64,000 bases of DNA from Enterococcus pallens ATCC BAA-351 (GCF_000407485.1 NZ_ASWD01000003.1:744001-808000); one strand, 5' to 3'. Shown: positions 17,785 to 26,170, numbered from the stretch's first letter. Notes: a model not told the origin generated them from the letters alone. Program-made: numbers and translations.

Positions 17785-18557
17785 CCCTGTTCCTCCTCCC
17801 GTCGTTTTTTCCATAAGAACAAGGCAATCAGTACAAGCAATAGGCCACTGAGAAACATATACACTATTTCTTCACCGGTTTGCGGCAATCGTTTGCCAGA
17901 GCCGGAGGTATGGGGAGTCCCTCCAGCTGCTGGCAACGTTCCACGACCGGGCCCTGAGGTTGAATCAGAAGGAACCGTTGGTGTCGATGAATCGGACGTC
18001 GAAGGTTCTGTCGGCTTAATCGGCTGTTGATCCTTGGTTCCCACAAAGGTCCAATAGAATTCCAGAAGGCTTTGTTCTCTCAGATCTTCATTGGTTAATG
18101 CAGAATCCATAGTAAAGGTTGCCAATAACACCTTATCCGTACCATACGTACAAACACCCAACTCCAACGGTGTCTTCGACCAGTCGAATTCACCATTGCC
18201 TAACAACGGTCCTTGATAAATCTCCTTCTCATCCAGTACCAACGTCAACGTGATATGGTCTTTCCACAACACGGAACCACTGGAGGAAACTTCTTCTACC
18301 AATAAACCTAGAGAAAAAGGTTCCTCTAGATCCAAACTGCGAATCGTAATTTCTTTTTGATAGCTTTCACCCGGCAGAATATCCACTAAATCAACATAAT
18401 ATTCACCTTCAGGAGTCACATGAATGCCATCTGAATCACCAATGACAAGCCCTGGCGGCAATGTATTGGCAGCTTCACTGACTAGCCCATGACCAAAAGA
18501 TAGGAGGAAAAGAGAAAGTCCCAGTAAACAACGGATGATTGATTTCGGGTATTTCAT
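17781..18557 (-). CDS. LPQTG cell-wall-anchored surface protein
   Basis: Protein of 258 residues with a signal peptide (about 1-29, ending VSEAA), a beta-rich domain of about 160 residues (IHVTPEGEYYVDLVDILPGESYQKEITIRSL), a Ser/Thr/Pro linker (about 178-220) and a C-terminal sortase signal: LPQTGEE, a hydrophobic helix (IVYMFLSGLLLVLIALFLW) and KKRREEEQG. Sortase A should link it to the peptidoglycan. Of the four exported proteins grouped here it is the only one with a wall anchor, so it may tie the assembled structure to the cell. It is translationally coupled to exported protein B. Start by GGGGGAGG upstream of ATG. Confidence 0.85.
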   Translation of the reverse strand: MKYPKSIIRCLLGLSLFLLSFGHGLVSEAANTLPPGLVIGDSDGIHVTPEGEYYVDLVDILPGESYQKEITIRSLDLEEPFSLGLLVEEVSSSGSVLWKDHITLTLVLDEKEIYQGPLLGNGEFDWSKTPLELGVCTYGTDKVLLATFTMDSALTNEDLREQSLLEFYWTFVGTKDQQPIKPTEPSTSDSSTPTVPSDSTSGPGRGTLPAAGGTPHTSGSGKRLPQTGEEIVYMFLSGLLLVLIALFLWKKRREEEQG

Positions 18558-18584
18558 ACACCTCCCCCTCTCTAGTCCTCATTT

Positions 18585-19838
18585 TTATGCACCAATTCGT
18601 TCAACTAGCTTTTCAACAATCTTGCCTGTCGTACTTTCGTCTGTTGCACTGCCTAATCCCCAACCTGATGTATCTTTCAACGCTTCTTCAGTGGCTTGGA
18701 TCGCTTCCATTTTCACCACTAAGTCATAGGTAGCGTTGGTATATTCGCCGCCTAAGTCTTTGTCATAGATCAATTTTTTCAACAAGTCGGGCGTTGTTGC
18801 GCTTGGCTTCAATGGTTCAGTATAGTAGAACCAGCCATCCTCTTCGTTGTAGACCCATTTCTTCGCATCTAACACAGCAGCTGTTGTGATATCTGTTCCG
18901 TAGCCGATCCGAATATGATTTTTATTAAACCCTTTTTTATCTGCTTGCACGCCTTTAATATCTTCATTAGCAAGTGGAATCTGATCTGAATCTGTTGCTT
19001 TAGTTGGACCTGGAATAGCAACTCCTAATGTGCTAGCTGTATAATCATAATCAACTCCATGACGATTACCAGTAGTTCCTAACAACGCGTTACCCGTTTT
19101 GTTATTGTCTTTATCCGGTAAAGAAGACTCAGCCCAATTCACCACGGCATGCTCATAACCACCTGCATAGTAGCTGTATTTCAAATCACTAACGGTAAAC
19201 TTCCAATCTTTTGCAGCAAGCGCTCTGTCAGGAATGTCTTCGGTTGGAGTCACGGTATATTGCATCGCTTGGTATTCACCTGGCGCATATTCATGAACAA
19301 CGATTGCTTCGTAGCTAACGGATCGCTCATTTGTCGTAGGATCAACCGTTAGTCCACCTTTGACAAATAACTTCGTATTTGGCTCTAATCCAGTCACTTG
19401 TGTACTTGGATCGGTCACTTCAGAGAAACCATTAGCAGTACTGATTTTATCGGCACTGTATTTAACGGGAACATGAGAAGTTAGTGTATTCGCAGCGCTC
19501 GGATCATATTTTGCCCCGGCAACATCCTTGTCTCCATGAGAAACCGCTCCTTCGCTTGCCAAGTGTTTCAATACTTCTTCATAGGAAACCCGGACAAACA
19601 CATTGGCATTCCCTGTATTCGTTACGCTTACTTCCTTAGTTGCTTCCGTTCCTGGTACCATTGGTTTTGGTTCCCATTTTTCATTTACTGTGACACTGTC
19701 GTCGACTACTGCCGCCGACTCCACTCGGTTAATCCGTTGTTGTTGTGACGTGATCCAGGCAAAGGTCCCGGAAATCACCGCAATTAAGGCCAGCAGTGCG
19801 GCAATAGCCAACAACTTTTTCTTTTTACGTTCTTTCAT
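18585..19838 (-). CDS. SipW-type signal peptide-containing exported protein (A), BsaA-like
   Basis: Exported protein of 417 residues, the longest of the three related exported proteins and the first after sipW. The signal region is MKERKKKK, a hydrophobic core, then SGTFAWITSQQQRINRVES. The body contains EATKEVSVTNTGNANVFVRV and, near the C-terminus, EDGWFYYTEPLKPS followed by YDLVVKMEAIQATEEAL. This order (N-terminal short helix, VTN-G-x-VFVRV strand, WFYY.. LKP) is that of SipW-dependent BsaA-like matrix proteins of Clostridia. By position and size it is the likely main subunit. Start by GGGGGAGAAAAG upstream of ATG. Confidence 0.75.
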   Translation of the reverse strand: MKERKKKKLLAIAALLALIAVISGTFAWITSQQQRINRVESAAVVDDSVTVNEKWEPKPMVPGTEATKEVSVTNTGNANVFVRVSYEEVLKHLASEGAVSHGDKDVAGAKYDPSAANTLTSHVPVKYSADKISTANGFSEVTDPSTQVTGLEPNTKLFVKGGLTVDPTTNERSVSYEAIVVHEYAPGEYQAMQYTVTPTEDIPDRALAAKDWKFTVSDLKYSYYAGGYEHAVVNWAESSLPDKDNNKTGNALLGTTGNRHGVDYDYTASTLGVAIPGPTKATDSDQIPLANEDIKGVQADKKGFNKNHIRIGYGTDITTAAVLDAKKWVYNEEDGWFYYTEPLKPSATTPDLLKKLIYDKDLGGEYTNATYDLVVKMEAIQATEEALKDTSGWGLGSATDESTTGKIVEKLVERIGA

Positions 19839-19899
19839 TTCTTTTCTCCCCCTAAAAAAATTTGTCTTTTTTTATATAATCATTTGTGTGAAACAAATG

Positions 19900-20829
19900 T
19901 TATATCCTTGATGATGATGGATTCGTTTTTTCTGATGGCAGAAAGTAGGCTTTCAATACGAGGAAAAAACCAAAGGTGGATAAGGCACAGACCAAACACA
20001 GCCAGACATTTTCTTGAATAAAGGCTAAAACAGTGCCCATCTTAGGAATGACAAACGTCACCTTGCCGAAGACTCGCTCTGCAGGTATCGGCGGATCATT
20101 CGTGTTATTGGCATCTCCTCTAGTAACGATATACTCCCCTGGTTCGCCATTTAATTCATCTAAACGCTCCACCATCCTATGGGTTAAGTAACGGTCGCCT
20201 TCTCCTACCTGAAAAGTCACCACATCGCCTTCCTTAACTTCAGACCCATTCATCAACTTAACGATGACAATGTCCCCAGCATAGAAACCACCTTTCGGCG
20301 AATCGGCCTGCGGTGCCATGGAATCCGTCAATACCTGATAAAAACGATGACCCAAAATAGCCGCATCCGATTTCTCACTGAAGGCAAACATTACCGAACT
20401 TAAGAGAATCCCAATCGTCAAAGTATAGAAAAACAAGTTGTAAACAAACGAAAAGAGTTTATGATTGGTAGTCTTCTTTGCCTGTTGCAGCGGATAACGC
20501 CCCTCGTAAGCAGGTTCTCTTGGATACGCTCTTTGCCGCTGAGGTGGCCGTTCGCGATCATAGGGTTGGCGCGGATAATATGTCCGCGTATTAGGTCTTC
20601 TAGGTGGTTGTTCCCTCTGTCGATACTCCTTCTGTTGCCTTGATCGTTCCCTTCGCTGCTCTGGATAGTCTCGATAGCGGGGACGCTCCTCATAGAAATA
20701 GTTGTCTTCTTCCTGATGCCTTCTAGCAGGCCGTGGTTTTGAAGGAGGGCGTTGATACTCATTGGATGACCGATAATAGGGTGGTGCTTCACGATATTCC
20801 CGCCTGTGCTCTTCTCTTTGTCTCGTCAT
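19900..20829 (-). CDS. sipW: SipW/ER-type signal peptidase I
   Basis: Membrane protease of about 309 residues that should cleave the signal peptides of the SipW-dependent exported proteins encoded downstream. The catalytic serine is in YQVLTDSMAP and the general base is histidine in YLTHRMVE, not lysine, which defines the ER/SipW branch; GDANNTND supplies the acidic residues. Transmembrane helices lie at about 134-158 and 275-300. A very unusual feature is the N-terminal cytosolic tail of about 125 residues rich in Arg, Pro, Tyr and Gln. ATG 20829 is preferred to a TTG at 20853 because AAGGGA lies just upstream and the overlap with the preceding gene disappears. Confidence 0.88.
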   Translation of the reverse strand: MTRQREEHRREYREAPPYYRSSNEYQRPPSKPRPARRHQEEDNYFYEERPRYRDYPEQRRERSRQQKEYRQREQPPRRPNTRTYYPRQPYDRERPPQRQRAYPREPAYEGRYPLQQAKKTTNHKLFSFVYNLFFYTLTIGILLSSVMFAFSEKSDAAILGHRFYQVLTDSMAPQADSPKGGFYAGDIVIVKLMNGSEVKEGDVVTFQVGEGDRYLTHRMVERLDELNGEPGEYIVTRGDANNTNDPPIPAERVFGKVTFVIPKMGTVLAFIQENVWLCLVCALSTFGFFLVLKAYFLPSEKTNPSSSRI

Positions 20830-20842
20830 CCTGTCCCTTCTT

Positions 20843-21907
20843 TCATTCCACAATTTGCTTTCCTGCGACTTGTTTCGCAGGTCGTTGTGTGATCGGTGAT
20901 ACCTTCACAACGGATTGCTTAGTTTCTGTGACTACTACTTGGTTTTCTTCTATAGAATGATTAGAATCAGTCATTTCAGTGGTTGGTTCCTCTGATTTTG
21001 GTAATTCTTGCGATACCTCAGTTAATTCAATTGGTTTTACCTCTCGATTGGGTTCCTGATCAAACCTGGTTAACTCATACGCCTCGATCAAAGCATTCAG
21101 TTTCTTATCATACGAGGTGTCTGTCGCATATCTTCCAGTTAATGCTTTAGTTGCTTCGCGATAGGTTGTTGCGACTTCCTTCCATGTCCCTTGATAGAAC
21201 TGAGGATTTCCAGAAAGGCCCTTTTTCAATAGGGAGGCGTAATCTTCTAGTGATTCCCTATAACTAGGGTATTGACGAAAAGCGGAACGAATCGTATACA
21301 GCTCTCCATTCCCTTTATCTTCTTTTGTTTTAAAAGACACCTGTTTGCCTTGATAACTCCCCTTTATCCCAAACAAATTATGGTGCGGTGGTCGAGCCAG
21401 CTGACTATTGCCAGAACCCGTTTCTAGAATTGCTTGAGCAATCATCACCGAAGCATAGAGTCCGTTGTCCCACGCAATCTGTTGGGCATCGGAGCCGATT
21501 AATTGAATAAACTCCTCTGTCGTTTGATTCTTAAGCACTGCAAATGAATCATTCTCTTCAGCCTTTTTGTTCGTACTTGGTGGTTGAATGATTTCTGCAA
21601 GTGCGGTTGATTCAGGAATCACGGCTTCACTCGATTCTATTGAAGAAGACGCGAAACCTTCGCTTATCTCAGCGCTTCCTTCTTTATTAGTCGTTTCTTC
21701 TGGAACACTCCATCCACTCGCTTCACGTGTTTGGCTATTTGATTGCCTGCTTTGAACCGTTGAATCCTTTTCACTTTGTGTTGTCTCTTCTTGGACAATT
21801 CCAGAATCAATGGTTTCCGCCCCAACAGCTTCTTTTATCTGAGAGCGACAGCCCATTACCCCAAAGCAACCAACCAGCAAGATAATCAATGCTCGTTTAT
21901 TATTCAT
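20843..21907 (-). CDS. Glucosaminidase-domain lipoprotein
   Basis: Predicted peptidoglycan hydrolase of 354 residues. A lipoprotein-type signal (ALIILLVGCFGVMGC, lipobox cysteine about residue 20) is followed by a Ser/Thr/Glu-rich spacer (25-120), a glucosaminidase domain (about 125-270, with SVMIAQAILETGSGNSQLA, NLFGIKG and the YPSYRESLEDYASLL end) and a low-complexity tail of about 85 residues. The glutamate in AILETGSG is the expected catalytic acid. Within this operon it may open the wall locally so the structure can pass or be anchored (inference). It overlaps the small membrane protein gene upstream by eight bases. Confidence 0.82.
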   Translation of the reverse strand: MNNKRALIILLVGCFGVMGCRSQIKEAVGAETIDSGIVQEETTQSEKDSTVQSRQSNSQTREASGWSVPEETTNKEGSAEISEGFASSSIESSEAVIPESTALAEIIQPPSTNKKAEENDSFAVLKNQTTEEFIQLIGSDAQQIAWDNGLYASVMIAQAILETGSGNSQLARPPHHNLFGIKGSYQGKQVSFKTKEDKGNGELYTIRSAFRQYPSYRESLEDYASLLKKGLSGNPQFYQGTWKEVATTYREATKALTGRYATDTSYDKKLNALIEAYELTRFDQEPNREVKPIELTEVSQELPKSEEPTTEMTDSNHSIEENQVVVTETKQSVVKVSPITQRPAKQVAGKQIVE

Positions 21908-22190
21908 TGGACTGCCGTCTTTCCGGTGGTCTTCGCCTTCTTGGTCGAGCCATTCGTTTTAAGTCTTGAAGTGTCGAATGATAATGCAAAGCGGTCATTC
22001 GTAAATAAATCGCCAATAACATCAGTAACAACAATAGAAACAATTGACTGACAGTTACCACTTCTTGAAAATCGGTGAAGTAAAAGAAAATTCCTAACAC
22101 TAAAACACCTAACAACACCACAAGTGAGAACAACCAATATACCCAATACCAAAAGGTGTACCATTCGATTTTTTCCTGCAATGTCTTCAT
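21900..22190 (-). CDS. Small two-helix membrane protein with basic tail
   Basis: A 96-residue protein with two transmembrane helices (about 14-36 and 46-66) and a strongly basic C-terminus (MARPRRRRPPERRQ). The basic tail resembles that of the other small membrane protein at 12733-12924 and the Arg/Pro-rich tail of SipW. It overlaps neighbours on both sides by a few bases, so expression is tightly coupled to lepB and the glucosaminidase gene. No family was recognised; an assembly or scaffold role in the surface system is possible. Confidence 0.65.
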   Translation of the reverse strand: MKTLQEKIEWYTFWYWVYWLFSLVVLLGVLVLGIFFYFTDFQEVVTVSQLFLLLLLMLLAIYLRMTALHYHSTLQDLKRMARPRRRRPPERRQSNE

Positions 22191-22702
22191 TTTCGGTAAA
22201 GCCCCTCATGGACGATCCCTAAGATTTGGGGCTCGGTAATCAAGCCAAAATGGCGGCTGTCGCACGACAATTCCCGATTGTCTCCTAAAATAAAGTAATA
22301 GCCTTCCGGGATTCGATCTCGAGAAAAGTCATCCCAGATAAAATCTTCGGTCTCTGGGGCAAACGGATCGTGTACCCGCTTTTTATTGACAAATAATTTC
22401 CCGTTGTGATAATCAATCCGCTCTCCTGGCAGACCAATCACCCGTTTTAAATACGTTCCTTCTGGGTTTTCAGGTGGATGCAAGACAATCACATCAAAGC
22501 GTTTAGGTTTATGATGGGCAGTAATTTGAATCACTTCCTCTTCTTTAAAGGTTGGGTACATGGACAAGCCACTGACTGAGTATTTGGGATACAGCCAGTG
22601 ATACGCTTGAAAGAAACTAAAAAATATCAGATACAGTCCGACAAAAAGCAGAGCGGCTTTCGTTGGAAGCGGCCATCTGCTGAACGGATTGAGTCTCCCA
22701 CC
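22187..22702 (-). CDS. lepB: Canonical signal peptidase I, 5' end abnormal
   Basis: Type I signal peptidase of the usual bacterial Ser/Lys type: catalytic serine in YSVSGLSMYPTF, lysine in GTYLKRVIGLPGE, and the GDNRELSCDSRHFG box. The reading frame runs back from 22567 through a membrane helix (AALLFVGLYLIFFSFFQ) to the TGA of the upstream gene at 22705-22703, but contains no ATG, GTG or TTG before a TTG at 22567, which would remove the membrane anchor. A GTG at 22701 with an ideal AGGAGG lies in another frame that closes after 24 codons. Either one base is missing near 22690-22700, or a rare start or UGA readthrough is used. Coordinates here cover the whole open frame. Confidence 0.75.
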   Translation of the reverse strand, partial: GGRLNPFSRWPLPTKAALLFVGLYLIFFSFFQAYHWLYPKYSVSGLSMYPTFKEEEVIQITAHHKPKRFDVIVLHPPENPEGTYLKRVIGLPGERIDYHNGKLFVNKKRVHDPFAPETEDFIWDDFSRDRIPEGYYFILGDNRELSCDSRHFGLITEPQILGIVHEGLYRK

Positions 22703-23836
22703 TCAACCCGCCTCCTCGGCGTCTTTTACCGGGGGATCCTGATGCTCCCGGACCATCTTTTCTAAAACGGAACTTTCACCTTGGAGTAAATCAAAGTACG
22801 CTGCTTTGCCTAACAGGTTGTCGTAATCCATTTTCATTAATTTGACATACGGCTTTCGAAACCACGGTCTGGCATGAACCTGAGCTCGCGATTCAATCAC
22901 CTGGCATTCATAGATCACAAAATGAATATCACGCGCAGAAAAATTGGCCTTAATCTGTTTCACCTGATCGCGTTCGTAGACCATTTTATTTCCGGTAATA
23001 GTCATCTTTTCCGTTTTATTAATTAACTCACCATTAAGGTTCCACATTTGTTCTAGAAATTTGGCTTTTTGAAGCAAATACGTGTACTCTCGCAGACTGA
23101 TCTTAATTTGTTTGTCCCAGTTGCTTTCTTCTTTCTGTTCCTGTTTAAAATATTGAATGCCGCTATAAAGCATGGAGAGCTCTAATTTTTCAATCACCAG
23201 CTCCAGCTTTTGATTCACCGCTCGCAGGCGGGCCTTGCTTTGGCTTTCGAGGTTTTCCTCCTCTTTTTGAACTCGATCTACTGCTACTGTTTCTTCATTC
23301 GTTGTCTCTACAGGAGATGAAGTGGTGATCTCTCTTCTTTCTTTTCCCAGTTGTTGGGCAGCTAATTCTTGGAAAAGCTGTTCGGCTCGTTGCAAGGCTT
23401 CATCTGATTCCAAAGCAAATTGTTGCGATAAGCTTTCTTCTAAATGAACCGCAAAAGGAAACCCTTCTTTTCTTAATGTCAGTGGCACAAAATCAAAGCG
23501 ATAGACTTGACGTCCATATTTAGGTTCTTCCGTTTGTCCCTTTAGCCAAGCAAACTGAGGAAAGAACTGTTGAATGGCTTTCCAGAAGGATTGCCAGTCG
23601 AACTCTCCTGGCTTTAACAACAGCTCCAGATGATAGCTGCCATCCATCCATTGGAATAATTGTTTAAAATGTGTGTGAATTTTTTCTCGTTGTTCGCTAG
23701 TTAAACTACCTTCCGGTGCATACAAATACTCACAGGCTGTTTCAATAGCCACTAATAAGTCTGTTTCAGCCAAGACATCGGTCATCGTTGGTGCAGGGGT
23801 GGGATACAGTGTTACTTGTGTCTGTTTCGTCTTCAC
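22703..23836 (-). CDS. Cytoplasmic protein of unknown family in the surface operon
   Basis: Protein of 377 residues without signal peptide or membrane helix. It starts at GTG (AAGGGATG upstream). Residues 1-150 have alternating strands and aromatic residues (LELLLKPGEFDWQSFWKAIQQF, VYRFDFVPLTL). Residues 150-235 are glutamate-rich and probably coiled coil, and the C-terminal part is mixed (SLREYTYLLQKAKFLEQMW, FVIYECQVIESRAQVHARPWF). No family was recognised. It ends in the same frame as the lepB open frame, separated only by one TGA. Likely an intracellular assembly or export factor, judged only from position. Confidence 0.65.
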   Translation of the reverse strand: MKTKQTQVTLYPTPAPTMTDVLAETDLLVAIETACEYLYAPEGSLTSEQREKIHTHFKQLFQWMDGSYHLELLLKPGEFDWQSFWKAIQQFFPQFAWLKGQTEEPKYGRQVYRFDFVPLTLRKEGFPFAVHLEESLSQQFALESDEALQRAEQLFQELAAQQLGKERREITTSSPVETTNEETVAVDRVQKEEENLESQSKARLRAVNQKLELVIEKLELSMLYSGIQYFKQEQKEESNWDKQIKISLREYTYLLQKAKFLEQMWNLNGELINKTEKMTITGNKMVYERDQVKQIKANFSARDIHFVIYECQVIESRAQVHARPWFRKPYVKLMKMDYDNLLGKAAYFDLLQGESSVLEKMVREHQDPPVKDAEEAG

Positions 23837-23854
23837 TGTGGATCATCCCTTCTG

Positions 23855-24688
23855 TTACTCTTCATCTAATAGATGATCGCTATTGGCTAATAATTTAACG
23901 AAAAACTGGGCCGTTTCTTCCTGTACTGCTCGCAGGCGCTTGCGATAATTCTTGATCTCTTGTTTCATTACCCGAAGTTCTAGAGCTGCATCATGCATCA
24001 ATTGTTGGGCTTCATGCTCGGCTTGGTGACGAATGCCGTTGGCTTCGTACTCGGCTCGCTCCAAAATTTCCCGTTCCTGCTTCTTGGATTCCACCAAGAT
24101 GTTGGCCAGTTCATCCTTCATTTCCTCATTGGCTGACAACTCTTGTTTCAGTTGATCAATTTGTTGCTTAGCCTCGATCAATGCAGAGGCATCGGATTCT
24201 TTTTCATCCAATTCTCGATTCAACTGTCGCACTTCTTCTTTCAAGTAAGTGAGTTGATCGATTTGTTCGTTGAGCTGATTGCCTTGCAGCTCATTAGCGA
24301 GTTTCTGATCTTGTAGCTGTTGTTCTTTTTCGGTCAACGTTGTTGCCATACTGGTCAACTCGGTCTGTTTTACTTCTAATTGATGTTTTAATTGCGCCAC
24401 GGTTTCTTCTAGGCGTTCAACTTCCTGTTGTAGCGGTTGTTCCTTAGCAGTTGTTGCTTCCTTTCGTCCTGTTTGTTCCTCTTGAAAATGATCTTCCGTT
24501 CGTTGGCGCGAACGTCTGCCTACCCGTTCATACTCGTTATAGGGTTCAACTGGTCGTTCGTACCCTTCTTCTGGATAAGAATCGTACCCGTAATCCTCTT
24601 CATAACCTTCTTCGTACTCATCATAGTAGTAGTCTTCCTGTGGACCCTCTTGAAATGTCTCTTTTTTCTGCTTGCCAAATCCGAACAT
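23855..24688 (-). CDS. Acidic/tyrosine-rich, coiled-coil DivIVA-like protein
   Basis: Protein of 277 residues. The first 60 residues are extremely rich in Tyr, Glu and Asp (for example DYYYDEYEEGYEEDYGYD), which could pair with the Arg/Tyr/Pro-rich tail of the SipW protein encoded in the same operon. Residues about 85-250 form a long heptad coiled coil (QQEVERLEETVAQLKHQLEV onward), with a segment YEANGIRHQAEHEAQQLMHDA resembling DivIVA/SepF-associated cytoskeletal proteins. GAGG lies seven bases before the ATG. A role as a cytoplasmic scaffold that places the export machinery is inferred; the family is not certain. Confidence 0.7.
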   Translation of the reverse strand: MFGFGKQKKETFQEGPQEDYYYDEYEEGYEEDYGYDSYPEEGYERPVEPYNEYERVGRRSRQRTEDHFQEEQTGRKEATTAKEQPLQQEVERLEETVAQLKHQLEVKQTELTSMATTLTEKEQQLQDQKLANELQGNQLNEQIDQLTYLKEEVRQLNRELDEKESDASALIEAKQQIDQLKQELSANEEMKDELANILVESKKQEREILERAEYEANGIRHQAEHEAQQLMHDAALELRVMKQEIKNYRKRLRAVQEETAQFFVKLLANSDHLLDEE

Positions 24689-24726
24689 GCAGTTTCCTCC
24701 TCTGTCTCATCCCCGTTAGTTTTGAT

Positions 24727-24870
24727 CTATTCATATAATTGCTCTATACTCTTATCAGTCATTCCGCTCATTTTTTTACTTGGTCTTAAGAAGACCAGGA
24801 TAACTACCATAAAGACTGTCAGAACAACAAAAAAGACCGCCCTTGGACGGTCATCGACGGTGGAATCCAT
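24727..24870 (-). CDS. Small single-pass membrane protein at the head of the surface operon
   Basis: A 47-residue protein starting MDSTVDDRPRAVFFVV. Its ATG is preceded by AAGGGGTGG six bases upstream. One transmembrane helix (about residues 11-30) and a polar C-terminus (KKMSGMTDKSIEQLYE) are visible. It lies 38 bases before the coiled-coil gene and may be the first gene of the operon. A 17-bp palindrome (24781-24797) that has an inverted twin beyond the integrase gene lies inside its codons for VFLRPSK, so inversion would cut this gene in two. Confidence 0.55.
   Translation of the reverse strand: MDSTVDDRPRAVFFVVLTVFMVVILVFLRPSKKMSGMTDKSIEQLYE
24781..24797. repeat. Left inverted repeat (IR-L) flanking the integrase segment
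   Basis: TGGTCTTAAGAAGACCA: 7-bp arms around an asymmetric AAG centre. It is the exact reverse complement of the 17-mer at 26399-26415. No T tract follows in either direction, so it is not an intrinsic terminator. Likely recombination site or operator. Confidence 0.75.
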
Positions 24871-24987
24871 TGAAAACCACCCCTTCATTTTCTTGTTTTC
24901 AATAACACTGCCCAAGAGCAGGTGTTTTTAGCATAATTAATCATCGATTATGTCCTTTCAGCTGTCACAATTAACATACCTTATTTT

Positions 24988-25001
24988 AGTAAGCGCTTAC
25001 T
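24988..25001. promoter_or_regulatory. Perfect 14-bp palindrome upstream of the surface operon
   Basis: AGTAAGCGCTTACT reads the same on both strands. It resembles the palindromic core of cre sites (AAGCGCTT) but differs at both outer bases. It lies about 120 bp upstream of the small membrane protein gene, in the 3' flank of the integrase gene, and may be an operator for the leftward operon. Confidence 0.45.
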
Positions 25002-25057
25002 TGGCAAAAGCAGTAAGGTTCCTCCCAGGAACCATCAATTATAATTTTGAAAGCGGT

Positions 25058-26170
25058 TTATTTAGTTATAATAAACTTTTCCATTTGATTCACAACATGG
25101 ATCCGCTGCTCCATCATGGATGCGGCATAGGTATCTAACGTCATCTGAGTAGAGCTATGCCCCATTAACGCACTCACACTGACAATATCTCCTTGGCTTT
25201 CCAAGCAGCGTGTCGCAAATGTATGGCGCAGTTGATGGAAATTAGTTGCTTCAAGCTGGACTTTCTCACGAATCTTATGAAAATGATACGTGATCAAACG
25301 CGGCTCCACCGGCTGCTGCTTTCTGGAAACGACGAATTCACCGGTTGCTTCATTCTTCTGTTGCGATAATACTTTTCTTAACGTTTGACTCATCGGAATC
25401 GTACGTGTCGATGTTTCTGTCTTTGAACTACTGTGAATCAATTGGGTTTTCTTTCCATTAAACACACCAATGATCCGCTGAAACGTCCCTTGTACATGGA
25501 TAACATTGGTATCAAAATCAACATCTTGCCAAGACAATGCCGCAATCTCTCCAATCCGTAATCCAGCGTGGAGTGCCAATAGTATAGGTAGTCCTTTTCC
25601 TTTTTTCTCCGCCAGAGCAGCTGTTTCAAGACATTTTTGTTCTCTTTTAGTCAGCACCTGATGCTTTTTTTTCACTAACTTAGGCAACGAAATTTGGGTA
25701 AATGGATTTTCTTTTAACAGCTTTTTGCGGATAGCCGCATTGATGCACTGCTTTGTAATACGAAAGACCGACTGAATCGTTGATGGACTTAGCTGTTGTT
25801 GCTTCAAGGAATCCAACAATTTCTCACCGCTTGCTTCATCTAGTTCATTCAATGCACAATCCCCCAAAACGGACAACACATAATGGGTTAGTTTATATTC
25901 ATAGTTGGCATAGGTGGATTCTTTAATGGTTTCTTGCGCTTCAGCCAGCCACTGATGCCCCCATTCATACACCGACATGGTTACTTTCCCTTGATCCTTT
26001 AGGATCAGTTGATACTTCACCTTCAAGGGATACAGTTTTTCACGAACTTCCGTAAGTGTTTTCCCGTATACCGAACCATATTTTGTTTTACCATTTGATT
26101 TTTTACCTTTGCAATACCTCCCTTCCCATCGTTGATCTTTGCGCCAATAAATGTTTTCGCCTCTTCGCAT
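25058..26170 (-). CDS. Tyrosine site-specific integrase (Tn916-Int-like architecture)
   Basis: Tyrosine recombinase of 370 residues. An AP2-like arm-binding domain (about 1-50, RRGENIYWRKDQRWEGRY) is followed by a SAM-like core-binding domain (about 65-150, VYEWGHQWLAEAQ) and the catalytic domain. The catalytic residues are visible: arginine in ALHAGLRIGEIAALSW, HQLRHTFATR, histidine in LMGHSS and the tyrosine in MTLDTYAA. ATG 26170 is chosen because AAGGAG lies eight bases upstream and the family starts here; the in-frame ATG at 26245 has no good site. No excisionase or transposon cargo accompanies it. It is enclosed by exact inverted 17-mers, so local DNA inversion is the likely job (inference). 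Confidence 0.85.
   Translation of the reverse strand: MRRGENIYWRKDQRWEGRYCKGKKSNGKTKYGSVYGKTLTEVREKLYPLKVKYQLILKDQGKVTMSVYEWGHQWLAEAQETIKESTYANYEYKLTHYVLSVLGDCALNELDEASGEKLLDSLKQQQLSPSTIQSVFRITKQCINAAIRKKLLKENPFTQISLPKLVKKKHQVLTKREQKCLETAALAEKKGKGLPILLALHAGLRIGEIAALSWQDVDFDTNVIHVQGTFQRIIGVFNGKKTQLIHSSSKTETSTRTIPMSQTLRKVLSQQKNEATGEFVVSRKQQPVEPRLITYHFHKIREKVQLEATNFHQLRHTFATRCLESQGDIVSVSALMGHSSTQMTLDTYAASMMEQRIHVVNQMEKFIITK

Noticed and set aside
24781-24797. Left palindrome as an intrinsic terminator
   Set aside because: No T run follows in either direction and the loop is three bases.
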